NCBI GenBank assembly: GCA_018265835.1
Contig: JABLYK010000029.1
Location: 1 to 25,426 of the forward strand
Length of the DNA stretch: 25,426 nt
From: Oscillospiraceae bacterium
Lineage (GTDB): Bacteria > Bacillota > Clostridia > Oscillospirales > Oscillospiraceae
Direction of reading: 5' to 3'
The position numbers were made by a program, and so were the translations under genes. Positions 14,006 to 21,534 of the stretch are shown piece by piece. Position 1 is the first letter of the stretch. The number at the start of each line of letters is the position of its first letter. The notes beneath the pieces are model-generated. The model was not told where the DNA came from. It did no database searches and saw nothing but the letters and a program-made list of their open reading frames with translations.

Positions 14006-14037
14006 GTCCGCATTCGTTTAGAATGCGGACATTTTTT
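14006..14037 (+). terminator. Intrinsic terminator after the YlmH-like gene
   Basis: GTCCGCATTC (14006-14015), loop GTTTA, GAATGCGGAC (14021-14030), then A and six T. Confidence 0.92.
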
Positions 14038-14128
14038 GAAGTTCCGTTCATAAATTAACGGTTGATTTTTTGCGGAAAATGGAATATCGTAACGGCATAT
14101 TATACGGAGTTTCAAAGGGGCGTATTCC

Positions 14129-17100
14129 ATGAGGAGTGTGGATCAGGGGCATTCCGGCATGACAGGCGTGGCGGAATGGATTGTGAACCGGCGGCATCTG
14201 CTGCTGATTCTGATCGTCGCGGTGCTGGCGTTCTGCGCGGTTTCAAGCGGCTGGGTCGAGGTGGACAACGAGCTGTCGTCCTTCCTCTCGGAGGAGGCGG
14301 AGGCGCGGCGCGGTCTGGAGATTATGGCCGACGAGTTTGTGACATATGGCTCGGCGGAGGTCATGGTCGAGGACGTGACGCCGGAGCAGGCGCAATCGCT
14401 TGCTGACACGCTCTCCGCGCTCGACGGTGTGGCGATGGTGGACTACGACGATACCGAGGCGCACAATCGGGACGGCGCGGCGCTCTACAGCATCATGTTC
14501 GACGCTGCGCAGTCTGATCCGGCGTGTGAGGCTGCGCTGAACCGTGTGAAGGACGCGCTCGCGGGCTATCCGGTCTTCGTCTCGTCCGAGATTGGCACCA
14601 GCCTGCAAAGCGTCGTCATGTCGGAGATGCGCGTGATCATCATCGTTGTGGCGATCGTGGTGGTGGCGGTGCTGATCTTCACGTCGCAGACGTATGCCGA
14701 GGTGCTGGTTCTGATTCTGACATTCCTTGCTGCGGCGCTGCTCAACCAGGGCACGAACTTTTTGCTTGGCAAAATCTCATTCGTATCCAACTCTGTGGCC
14801 ATCGTGCTGCAATTGGCGCTTTCGATCGATTATGCGGTGATTTTCTGCAACCGGTACAAGGAGGAGCACGAGCAGCTTCCGATCCGTGAGGCGGTTGTAA
14901 AGGCGCTGGCCTGCTCCATTCCGGAGATTTGCTCCAGCAGCCTCACAACCATCGCGGGACTCACGGCCATGACGTTTATGCAGTTCCGGCTGGGCGCGGA
15001 TCTCGGCCTGGTGCTCATCAAGGCCATCGTGTGCAGTCTGCTGTCCGTGTTCGTGCTGATGCCGGCGCTGCTGATGCTGTTCGGCAAGTGGATGGACAAG
15101 ACGAAGCACAAAAGCTTCGTGCCGAAGATTCCGTTCGTCGGGCGCTTTGCCTACGCAACGCGCAGGGTCGTTCCGCTGGTGTTTCTGGTCGTGTTCTGCG
15201 GCGCGTTTTTGCTCTACCGCCAGTGCAATTTCGCGTACAGCGAGAAATACCTGCACGTGGCGAAGCAAAATGAACAGCAGATCGAGCAGCGGGCGGTCGC
15301 TGACCGGTTCGGCAAAAAAAATATCCTTGCCGTACTGGTCCCGGCTGGTGATTATGAATCGGAGATCAAGCTGCTCGAGGAGCTGGCAGCCTGTGACGAG
15401 GTGGAGCGCGCGACCGGTCTGGCGGGCATGGAAGCCGTGGACGGCTATCGTCTGGGCGATCCGGTGGGCTACGAAGCCTTTGCGTTGCTCGCCGGTGTGG
15501 ATGAAACCACAGCGCAGGCGCTCTTTGCTTACTATGGCGCGGAGCACGGCGACTATGACGCTGTGACCGACGATTTGAAAACCTATCAGGTGCCGCTTGT
15601 GGATCTCTTCCTGTTCCTGCACGACAAGGCGGCGACGGGAGACGTGCCGCTCACGCCGGAGCAGCTCGCGCTTGTGAACGGGCTGTATGACCAGCTCTCC
15701 ATGGCGCGCAGGCAGCTTCAGGGCGCAAACTACAGCCGTCTGGTGCTGACGCTGAATCTCCCGGTAGAGGGGGAGACGGCATTTTCGTTCATTGACCGCG
15801 TCCATGTTATTGCCGCGCAGTATTATGACGGCAGCAAGGTCGTCACGACCGGCACACTGACGAACGCTTATGATTTCAGCAAGTGCTTCGAGCGCGACAA
15901 CCTGATTGTGAGTCTCATGTCGCTGCTGCTCGTTATGGTGATCCTGCTGGTTACCTTCCGCTCGTTCGGTATGCCGCTGCTGCTGATCCTCGTCATTCAG
16001 GGCAGCATCTGGATCAACTTTGCGCTGACAAAGCTCACCGGGTCGTATGTGTTTTTCATGTGCTACCTCATCGTCAGCGCCATCCAGATGGGCGCGAACA
16101 TTGACTATGCCATCGTCATCTCCTCGCGCTATACCGAGCTGCGCAGGCGCATGGCCGCGCGCGAGGCGATGATCGAGACGATGAGTCTCGCGTTCCCGAC
16201 GATCATCACCTCCGGAATGATGATGGCCATTGCGGGCCTGCTCATCGGATCCATGGTATCGGAACCGGTCATTTCCGGTATCGGCCTTTATGTCGGCACC
16301 GGTACGCTCATCACACTGGTGCTGGTCATGTTCGTCCTGCCGCAGATTCTGCTCTTCGGCGAGGGCTTTGTGAACGCCACCACGCTGAAAGCGCGGCGGC
16401 ATCCGCATCTCTCGCGGCAGGCGTTGCGCCGGACCGGCTGCTGCGTTTTGACGGCAGCCGCTGTGGTCGCGCTCATTGCCGCGCCGCTGGGGCTCAGGAC
16501 GGTTTCCGACCTCCGCGCGGAGCAGGAGACGCGCACCGCGCAAATGCAGTCCGACACGGCGGCGCTGTCCGATCTTGCCGTCGCGCTCGATGCGCAGCAG
16601 GCGGTGTATGACGAAACGAAGCTCCTGTTCACAGAACATGCTGTGACGGACTCCATCGGTCAGGAACGGCTCACCGCCGGGCAGGCGGAATATGATGCGG
16701 GCGCCGCGAAGCTCGCGGCGGGACAGCGGCAGTATGACGCTGCCGCCGCCCAGCTTGCTGCAGCGAAGCAGGCGTATGCCGATGGCCAGGCGCGGCTCGA
16801 AGCCGGCCGGCAGCAGTATGACGCGGGGCAGGCGGAATACGCCGCCGGGCAGGAAAAGCTCAACCGCGTCCAGCCCATCTACGATTTGGTGCATCCGCTG
16901 TATGCCCATTACCAGGATCTGAAATCGCAGTATGACGCCGCCGTCACGAACGGCGACACCGTGCAGGCGCTGCTGCTCCGGCCGCGCGTGGAGGCGCAGC
17001 GGCTTGCGTTTGAAGCGCAGCTTGCCGGTACGGGCTACTCGATCGAGCGCCTGATTCAGGAGTACGAGGCCGGCCAGACGCAGCTCGTCGAGGCCGAGGC

Positions 17101-17791
17101 GCAGCTTGCCGCCGCGCAGCAGGAGCTGGCCGATGGGCAGGCGCAGCTGGACGATGCCGCCGTGCAGATTGCCGACGGCGAACAGCGGCTTGCCGCAGCC
17201 AGGCAGGAGCTGGACGTGGGCTATGCCGCGCTGGACGATGCGGGCGGGCAGCTTGCCGCCGGACGCGAGACACTGGCGCAGAACCGCACGCAGCTTGCGG
17301 CGGACTTGCGCTCGCTCAGCGGCTACAGCGACGAAGAGACGCGTCTGGCAGCGGGCGTGGGTCTGCTCATGCAGGAGCCGGAGATTGCCGGGCGCGCCGG
17401 AACCGGAGCGACCTATGCCGAGGTTTGCACCGCCGCGCAGGCGTTCTTCTCTGCGGACGCGGCGGACGCGCAGCGCGAGTGCACCCTGCGCACGGCGCTC
17501 TATGCCATCCTGCTGGCTGCCGGGCTGTTCGGTCTCTGTGCCGGTGCGCTGGGGCTGGCCGGAAAGGCGCCGCGCCTGGCGACCGTGTTTGCGGCGGCCT
17601 CCGCACTCCTTGCGCTTGCCGTCACGCTGGCAGGGAAGCACGCGTATCCCCGCGTCCTGGCCGATGGCTCCGGCGCCGGAACGCTCCAGTTCGCTGCCGC
17701 GCTGCTGCTGACGCTCGCCGCCCTGCTCGCGGCGGAGCTTTTGCGAACGCATGTACATCCGTCCGATGCGAAAGCGGAAGCGATCGAATAA
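14129..17791 (+). CDS. MMPL/RND-superfamily transporter with long helical repeat region
   Basis: 1220-aa membrane protein. It has an N-terminal helix (about residues 22-42), an outer domain, helices 2-6 including LSIDYAVIFCNRYKEE (near 232), a second outer domain, and a second helix set with GANIDYAIVISSRY (near 658). The two DYA motifs are the MMPL/RND proton-relay type, so a proton-driven exporter of lipids or other hydrophobic molecules is likely. From about 790 to 1065 comes a region with many 7-residue helical units of the kind LxxGxxxYxxG, as in YhgE/Pip-like proteins, followed by three C-terminal helices (about 1120-1211). That last third resembles the separate protein at 17922-19496. 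ATG at 14129 follows AAAGGGG; a start at 14159 is possible. No clear promoter was found. Cargo unknown. Confidence 0.85.
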   Translation: MRSVDQGHSGMTGVAEWIVNRRHLLLILIVAVLAFCAVSSGWVEVDNELSSFLSEEAEARRGLEIMADEFVTYGSAEVMVEDVTPEQAQSLADTLSALDGVAMVDYDDTEAHNRDGAALYSIMFDAAQSDPACEAALNRVKDALAGYPVFVSSEIGTSLQSVVMSEMRVIIIVVAIVVVAVLIFTSQTYAEVLVLILTFLAAALLNQGTNFLLGKISFVSNSVAIVLQLALSIDYAVIFCNRYKEEHEQLPIREAVVKALACSIPEICSSSLTTIAGLTAMTFMQFRLGADLGLVLIKAIVCSLLSVFVLMPALLMLFGKWMDKTKHKSFVPKIPFVGRFAYATRRVVPLVFLVVFCGAFLLYRQCNFAYSEKYLHVAKQNEQQIEQRAVADRFGKKNILAVLVPAGDYESEIKLLEELAACDEVERATGLAGMEAVDGYRLGDPVGYEAFALLAGVDETTAQALFAYYGAEHGDYDAVTDDLKTYQVPLVDLFLFLHDKAATGDVPLTPEQLALVNGLYDQLSMARRQLQGANYSRLVLTLNLPVEGETAFSFIDRVHVIAAQYYDGSKVVTTGTLTNAYDFSKCFERDNLIVSLMSLLLVMVILLVTFRSFGMPLLLILVIQGSIWINFALTKLTGSYVFFMCYLIVSAIQMGANIDYAIVISSRYTELRRRMAAREAMIETMSLAFPTIITSGMMMAIAGLLIGSMVSEPVISGIGLYVGTGTLITLVLVMFVLPQILLFGEGFVNATTLKARRHPHLSRQALRRTGCCVLTAAAVVALIAAPLGLRTVSDLRAEQETRTAQMQSDTAALSDLAVALDAQQAVYDETKLLFTEHAVTDSIGQERLTAGQAEYDAGAAKLAAGQRQYDAAAAQLAAAKQAYADGQARLEAGRQQYDAGQAEYAAGQEKLNRVQPIYDLVHPLYAHYQDLKSQYDAAVTNGDTVQALLLRPRVEAQRLAFEAQLAGTGYSIERLIQEYEAGQTQLVEAEAQLAAAQQELADGQAQLDDAAVQIADGEQRLAAARQELDVGYAALDDAGGQLAAGRETLAQNRTQLAADLRSLSGYSDEETRLAAGVGLLMQEPEIAGRAGTGATYAEVCTAAQAFFSADAADAQRECTLRTALYAILLAAGLFGLCAGALGLAGKAPRLATVFAAASALLALAVTLAGKHAYPRVLADGSGAGTLQFAAALLLTLAALLAAELLRTHVHPSDAKAEAIE

Positions 17792-17800
17792 CATCGGAAA

Positions 17801-17832
17801 AGGCCGTTCCTTTCCTGCGAAAGGAACGGCCT
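17801..17832 (+). terminator. Hairpin after the MMPL gene
   Basis: AGGCCGTTCCTTTC (17801-17814), loop CTGC, GAAAGGAACGGCCT (17819-17832): a perfect 14-bp stem nine bases after the stop. The tail (GATTTCCCC) is poor in T. Part of the stem sequence (TGCGAAAGGAACG) recurs at 17843-17855. Confidence 0.6.
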
Positions 17833-17870
17833 GATTTCCCCCTGCGAAAGGAACGCATCCTGACCAAACA

Positions 17871-17902
17871 AAAAATGCTCCGGATTTCTCCGGAGCATTT
17901 TT
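17871..17902. terminator. Bidirectional terminator between convergent genes
   Basis: AAAAATGCTCCGGA (17871-17884), loop TTTC, TCCGGAGCATTTTT (17889-17902). T-runs on both strands suit it to end both the MMPL transcript and the convergent gene at 17922. Confidence 0.88.
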
Positions 17903-17921
17903 GATTGCGCGAGGGGGGGGA

Positions 17922-19496
17922 TTACTCCTCCGTCGTGGGAGCGGCTTCGACGACAGGCGTCGTTGCGGGAACAGCTGCGGCAGCAGCGGCTTCCGCCGCG
18001 ACGGTAGCCTTGGAGGCCTTGTAAGCGTGACGCACGATGGATGCAATCACGACGAAGATCACGGCGACAACCGCGAGGATGATGATTGCAGTCACCTGCA
18101 TCTTGCCGGTGAAGACATACTCAAACGTCTCACCGGTGACAACCTTGGTCGGGAACGCATAGCCGGTAAAGCCCTTGATGAAGCCCACGATGTTGCCGGC
18201 GATGGCCAGCACAGCGGCGATGTAGCCGAACACGGTAGCGGTGACGATCTTGCCGTTGCTGATCTTGCCGATGCACAGCAGACCGAACAGACCCGCAAGG
18301 ATGCCGGCGACGGATGCGAGCAGCATGCAGGCGCTGACCAGAATTCTGCCAATGACTTCAGACGTGACCGCGTCGGTCTGATACTGCTCAATGTAGTCGC
18401 GGCCGGCGATGGCGATCTGCTCCGCCGTGTCGAGGTCGAGGAACTGGCAGCCGTTCAGGACGAGAACCTCGCCATTGTCATCGAGCTTCCAGTAGGTGAA
18501 GTCCTCGCCGAGGCGCTCTTCACAAATGGCTCTTACGCTGGGGCAGACGACCTTATCGCCATTGCCCTCTTTGTTTCTGTATTCCGGCTGGCTCAGCAGA
18601 GATTCCAGACCAGCAGCAACCTGCGCTGCGCCGTCTTCAAACTCGGTGAGCTGCGCCTTGCCATCGGCCAGATCCTGCGCGCCCTGGCTGAGGCGTGCCT
18701 GACCGGCAGCGTAGTCATTCTGACCCTTGGCATACTCGGCATAGCCGGCGTCGAGCGTGGCTTTGCCTGCGGCCAGCGCGGCTTCGCCGGCGGCAATTTC
18801 TTGCTCAGCTGCTGCAAGCTGTGCGAGGCCGGCTTCATACACCGCCATCTGCGCATGGCCTTCGGCGACCATGTTCTGAATGTATCCCGGGAAGTCCGTC
18901 ACATCGTTCGGAATCGACAGGCCGATCTGGGCTGCGATCGGACGAACGATCGCCATGAACCATGCCTGTGCAGTTCCAAAGCCAGGCCAGTTGCTGGAGC
19001 CGTTATCGCTGTCACGCCATGCAACGTACTGATTCACATACGGCATCAGGGGGTCGATCTTCTCAAGCATCGCCTTGCCTTCGTTATAGGCGGCGGTGTT
19101 CGCTTCGATCATGGCCTTGCCTTCTGCGTACTTCCGCTTGCCCTCTTCCAGTTTGGCTACGCCCGCGTCGTAGTTGGCCTGACCTTCGGCCAGCTGCGGT
19201 CTGGCGGCTGCCAGCTTCGCACCGCCTGCGGCCAGCTCAGCCTGACCGTTCTGATACGTAATCAGGCCGGCTTCGTAGGTGCTGACGCCGTCGGTGTATT
19301 TGCCCTCGTTTTCCTTGAGCTTTGCGATGCCGGGCAGCAGCTGATCGTTGATCTGCTCAAGGCCTTCCTCTGCGTCATGCTCCTTGTATTCCTTGATGTT
19401 CAAGGAATCCTTCACTCCGTTCACACCGGCGAACAGACCGAATACACTGGCCGCAATCAGGCAGATGCTGATGATGGTGAGTAGTACTTTTTTCAT
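17922..19496 (-). CDS. Membrane protein with helical repeats, resembling the C-terminal third of the neighbouring MMPL transporter
   Basis: 524 aa. One N-terminal membrane helix or uncleaved signal (MKKVLLTIISICLIAASVFG), two long stretches of 7-residue units (about 45-135 and 215-300; for example LAAGKATLDAGYAEYAKGQ), a central insert containing Trp-rich SNWPGFGTAQAWF, then three membrane helices (about 387-413, 420-445, 468-488) and an Ala/Pro/Glu tail. The order repeat region, LLSQPE, short domain, three helices matches the MMPL protein's last 430 residues, where LLMQEPE occurs at the matching place. It is therefore probably a detached partner or paralogue of that module, a bacterial-surface coiled coil that may span toward the wall. 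ATG at 19496 follows GGAGGAACGAA. Family relation to YhgE/Pip is my best guess; function unknown. Confidence 0.75.
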   Translation of the reverse strand: MKKVLLTIISICLIAASVFGLFAGVNGVKDSLNIKEYKEHDAEEGLEQINDQLLPGIAKLKENEGKYTDGVSTYEAGLITYQNGQAELAAGGAKLAAARPQLAEGQANYDAGVAKLEEGKRKYAEGKAMIEANTAAYNEGKAMLEKIDPLMPYVNQYVAWRDSDNGSSNWPGFGTAQAWFMAIVRPIAAQIGLSIPNDVTDFPGYIQNMVAEGHAQMAVYEAGLAQLAAAEQEIAAGEAALAAGKATLDAGYAEYAKGQNDYAAGQARLSQGAQDLADGKAQLTEFEDGAAQVAAGLESLLSQPEYRNKEGNGDKVVCPSVRAICEERLGEDFTYWKLDDNGEVLVLNGCQFLDLDTAEQIAIAGRDYIEQYQTDAVTSEVIGRILVSACMLLASVAGILAGLFGLLCIGKISNGKIVTATVFGYIAAVLAIAGNIVGFIKGFTGYAFPTKVVTGETFEYVFTGKMQVTAIIILAVVAVIFVVIASIVRHAYKASKATVAAEAAAAAAVPATTPVVEAAPTTEE

Positions 19497-19549
19497 TTCG
19501 TTCCTCCACTCTAAGCATTTTGCGATCTAATACTAAACGCTTGTTATAA

Positions 19550-19578
19550 AATATATATTAAAATTTCGCGTTTCGCAA
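19550..19578 (-). promoter_or_regulatory. Probable promoter of the helical-repeat protein gene
   Basis: On the minus strand TTGCGA (19578-19573), 17-bp spacer, TATATT (19555-19550), in a markedly AT-rich stretch (19530-19670) unlike the surrounding GC-rich DNA. Other AT-rich boxes nearby could also serve. No gene lies in 19497-19784. Confidence 0.5.
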
Positions 19579-19608
19579 GACAAATTGCACAAAACTTTTG
19601 TTTATGTC

Positions 19609-19645
19609 AAAAAATTGTCTTTTTTCAACAAAATAAAAGACAATT
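19609..19645 (-). terminator. Possible terminator downstream of mntP
   Basis: On the minus strand AATTGTCTTTT (19645-19635) pairs with AAAAGACAATT (19623-19613), followed by TTTT. The stem is AT-rich and about 140 bases after the mntP stop, so it may be weak, or a regulatory hairpin. Confidence 0.4.
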
Positions 19646-19784
19646 GTTGTGCAAGTTTTAAAGTTTCGAATTTCAGGGGCCTTATACCGGCGGTGTTTGT
19701 GTGACATTCCGGAGCGGTTTGGCAACTGGAATGCCGTACCGGGCGTCAGGGTGTCATACAACTTACCCGACAATTCTTAAAATT

Positions 19785-20354
19785 TCATGATAACACGCCG
19801 AGATGATCGAGCAGAATTTTGGTTCCCAGCAGGATGAGAATGACGCCGCCCGCGAATTCCGCCTTGCTTTTGTACTTCAGACCGAAGACGTTGCCGAGCT
19901 TGACCCCGGCGGCGGAAAACAGAAAGGTGATCACGCCGATGAGGCAGACGGCCGGGACGATGCGCTCGACGAGGAAGGCAAACGTGACGCCGACGGCCAG
20001 CGCGTCGATGCTGGTGGCGACGGCGAGCGGCAGCATCGCCCGAAAGCCCATGGAGGGGCTTTGATCCGCGTCCTCCCTGGACAGCGCCTCCCGGATCATG
20101 TTGCCGCCGATGAGTAGCAGCAGCCCGAACGCGATCCAGTGGTCCACCGCGGTAATCAGCGCTTCAAACTGCGTGCCGAGGAAATAGCCGAGCAGCGGCA
20201 TCAGCGCCTGAAAGGCGCCGAACCACAGTCCGGCGATGCAGCACTCCTTCCAGCCGGCGCGCGGCAGCGCCAGCCCCTTGCAGATCGACACGGCCAACGC
20301 GTCCATCGACAGGCCAATCGCCAGAACGATCAGTTCCCCCAAACGTAAGCCCAC
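19785..20354 (-). CDS. mntP: Manganese efflux pump MntP
   Basis: 189-aa, six-helix membrane protein that exports Mn2+ from the cytoplasm. It shows the internal duplication typical of MntP: GLSMDALAVSICKGL in helix 1 and ATSIDALAVGVTFAF in helix 4, whose Asp residues line the metal path. It ends with GLKYKSKAEFAGGVILILLG, also typical. The start codon is uncertain because no ATG is present at the right place: GTG at 20354 gives MGLRLGELIVLAIGLSMDA with AAGGG 11 bases before, whereas GTG at 20363 has the same site only two bases away. Its promoter sits close by, leaving a leader of about 30 bases, too short for the manganese riboswitch often found before mntP. Confidence 0.9.
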   Translation of the reverse strand: MGLRLGELIVLAIGLSMDALAVSICKGLALPRAGWKECCIAGLWFGAFQALMPLLGYFLGTQFEALITAVDHWIAFGLLLLIGGNMIREALSREDADQSPSMGFRAMLPLAVATSIDALAVGVTFAFLVERIVPAVCLIGVITFLFSAAGVKLGNVFGLKYKSKAEFAGGVILILLGTKILLDHLGVLS

Positions 20355-20393
20355 AAGCGTCACGACCCTTTTTCTGAGATAGAAGTGATTGCT

Positions 20394-20422
20394 ATCATAG
20401 CGGGACAGCGCATAAAATGCAA
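20394..20422 (-). promoter_or_regulatory. Promoter of mntP
   Basis: On the minus strand TTGCAT (20422-20417), 17-bp spacer, TATGAT (20399-20394). It follows immediately after a terminator hairpin, so mntP is its own transcription unit. Confidence 0.7.
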
Positions 20423-20463
20423 GAGAAAAAGAACCGGCCCCGGAAAAAATCCGGAGCCGGTTC
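20423..20463 (-). terminator. Intrinsic terminator between cooT-like gene and mntP
   Basis: On the minus strand GAACCGGCTCCGG pairs with CCGGGGCCGGTTC (one mismatch, plus-strand 20431-20463), followed by TTTTTCTC. It would end the His-rich/CooT transcript about 315 bases past the cooT-like stop. Confidence 0.75.
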
Positions 20464-20486
20464 TTATAGCGTGTGAAAAAAGGCGA

Positions 20487-20520
20487 TCCCCAAGGCTTCT
20501 CCCTCTGGGGGGGAGCTGTC
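20487..20520 (-). repeat. Intergenic palindromic repeat, copy E (truncated)
   Basis: CCCCAAGGCTTCTCCCTCTG followed by GGGGGGAGCTGTC resembles the first half of copy B; the GATGAGG end is missing. Confidence 0.6.
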
Positions 20521-20778
20521 GTATCACAACCAAATCCGAAACGATGTTTCGGATTTGAGAGGAAGAACGGGGAAGCGGATAACGTCCAAACGAACTTGCT
20601 CCATTCCGTTTCCGGCAAAAGCCGAAAACTTCATGTCCGCGCCTTCGTTTCTCCTCAACAAAACCGAAATGTGTTTCGGTTTTGGAAGGACGAGCAGCGG
20701 AATGAGTGCGCTTTCTCGCTTGTCGAGGAAGCAAATGATATGGAGCTTGTGAGGACGCGCAGCGCGCCCGTTCTGACG
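20521..20778. other. Noncoding stretch with two sister hairpins, ending at the cooT-like stop codon
   Basis: No supported gene. Two related perfect hairpins are seen: CAAATCCGAAA/TTTCGGATTTG (20531-20557) and CAAAACCGAAA/TTTCGGTTTTG (20659-20684), each with an 11-bp stem and a 4-5 base loop. The segment ends in GCGCGCCCGTTCTGACG, directly abutting the stop codon of the cooT-like gene; the same motif, inverted, occurs at 3459. With copy E this may be one composite element of about 290 bp. Confidence 0.5.
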
Positions 20779-20967
20779 TCAACTCGCTTCGATCAGGATG
20801 ACGTTGCTCATCAGATCGACGCTCTTGAGCGTGCCGGAAACCACGGTGCGGATGCCCATCAGGTCTGTGAGCGTGACGTTCTCCCCGTCGGCAGAGACGC
20901 CGCATACGCGCGAGCAGACGAGATTGCGCTCGCCGTTTTTGAGTTCGTAAGCATCAGAAAGGCACAT
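20779..20967 (-). CDS. CooT-like nickel-binding protein
   Basis: 62-aa protein that starts MCLSDAYE, with Cys at position 2 as in CooT, where that Cys is part of the nickel site at the dimer interface. The rest follows the CooT pattern of short beta strands: VCSRVCGVSADGENVTLTDL, then GIRTVVSGTLKSVDLMSNVI. CooT belongs to the accessory set for nickel insertion into carbon monoxide dehydrogenase, but homologues occur in organisms with other metal enzymes. AAAGGAG lies inside the end of the upstream His-rich gene, four bases separate the two genes, and translation is probably coupled. A CooC-like ATPase gene starts divergently at 21535. Small size leaves some doubt about the family call. Confidence 0.75.
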   Translation of the reverse strand: MCLSDAYELKNGERNLVCSRVCGVSADGENVTLTDLMGIRTVVSGTLKSVDLMSNVILIEAS

Positions 20968-20971
20968 AAGA

Positions 20972-21244
20972 TCATTCTCCTTTGGTCAGCTTGAGGGCTT
21001 CCTCCAGCTTGTCGTTGCAGTGGTCAAAGTAATGGAGCGCGTCCGCCAGCGCGGCTGCGGCCCCGGCCTTGCCCTGATCCTCAAGCGCGTGGCAGATCTC
21101 GTGCAGCTCGTCGGCGTGGTGCCGGTTGTGGTCGAGCATGTAGGTCATGAGCGCGAGAACCTCCTCCGGGGACATGGGCTTGCCCTCGCCGTGGGCGTGC
21201 GTATGGGTGTGTGCGTGATCGTGATCGTGGGTGTGTTCGTGCAT
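20972..21244 (-). CDS. Small protein with alternating-His N-terminal metal-binding tail
   Basis: 90 aa. Residues 2-18 have His at every even position (nine in all: HEHTHDHDHAHTHTHAH), an evident tail for binding Ni, Zn or Co. Residues 25-90 are helical, with DHNRHHADELHEICHALE and FDHCNDKLEEAL adding His and Cys. The start at 21244 follows AAAGGAG; longer in-frame starts would read through the leader hairpins and are rejected. It shares an operon with the CooT-like gene. Metal storage or delivery is a reasonable inference; it is not the HypB or SlyD family, because neither the GTPase nor the isomerase domain is present. The metal cannot be told from sequence. Confidence 0.82.
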   Translation of the reverse strand: MHEHTHDHDHAHTHTHAHGEGKPMSPEEVLALMTYMLDHNRHHADELHEICHALEDQGKAGAAAALADALHYFDHCNDKLEEALKLTKGE

Positions 21245-21375
21245 GCTAAGACTCCTTTCGCAGATCCCCCGTGGGGGGATACCGCCGATTTTGCGATTGG
21301 GGCTGCCGAGCGGCAGCCCCAAATATACGGCGATGGTGCGGCTCGGCGCAGTGCGGCCAAGCCGATCTTTCGGTT
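21245..21375 (-). promoter_or_regulatory. Structured leader of about 130 nt before the His-rich/CooT operon
   Basis: From the promoter at 21382-21410 to the start at 21244 the RNA can form several stems: CCGAAAGATCGG; GGGGCTGCC/GGCAGCCCC with loop GCTC on the minus strand (21299-21320), enclosed by CGCCG/CGGCG; and ATCCCCC/GGGGGAT about 15 bases before the ribosome binding site. The length and nested stems suggest regulation, possibly by metal, but I cannot match it to a known riboswitch class by eye. Confidence 0.4.
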
Positions 21376-21381
21376 GTCTGA

Positions 21382-21410
21382 ATTTTAGCATATTTTTTCG
21401 CAATTATCAA
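21382..21410 (-). promoter_or_regulatory. Promoter of the His-rich/CooT operon
   Basis: On the minus strand TTGATA (21410-21405), 17-bp spacer, TAAAAT (21387-21382). Confidence 0.8.
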
Positions 21411-21482
21411 CAATTATTTGTATTTGGGCAATAGAAATTCCGTACAAAACACTTGTAAATTGAAATCAGATATGTTAAGCTA

Positions 21483-21511
21483 TTAACGCGTTATAAGACA
21501 GGGTGTATAAT
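21483..21511 (+). promoter_or_regulatory. Promoter of HgdAB-like cluster 2
   Basis: TTAACG (21483-21488), 17-bp spacer, TATAAT (21506-21511), about 24 bases before the GTG start. It lies in an AT-rich divergent region. No TGGTTNAACCA palindrome like those of cluster 1 is present here. Confidence 0.7.
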
Positions 21512-21534
21512 AGCGCCCGGAGAGGGAAGGGATC

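Noticed and set aside
14777..18046. 1089-codon open frame on the minus strand opposite the MMPL gene
   Set aside because: Same kind of antisense shadow; very rich in Arg, Gln, His and Leu, crosses the bidirectional terminator, and has no plausible start signal.
19681..19784. Possible structured RNA downstream of mntP (CATTCC/GGAATG and TGTGACA/TGTCATA pairs)
   Set aside because: Arms are only about six bases with mismatches and no T-run follows; not enough to support a feature.
20355..20400. Manganese (yybP-ykoY) riboswitch before mntP
   Set aside because: The promoter at 20394-20422 leaves a leader of only about 30 bases, too short for that riboswitch.
21245..21410. N-terminally extended versions of the His-rich protein
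   Set aside because: They read through the leader hairpins and the promoter; AAAGGAG before 21244 gives a clear start at the His tail.
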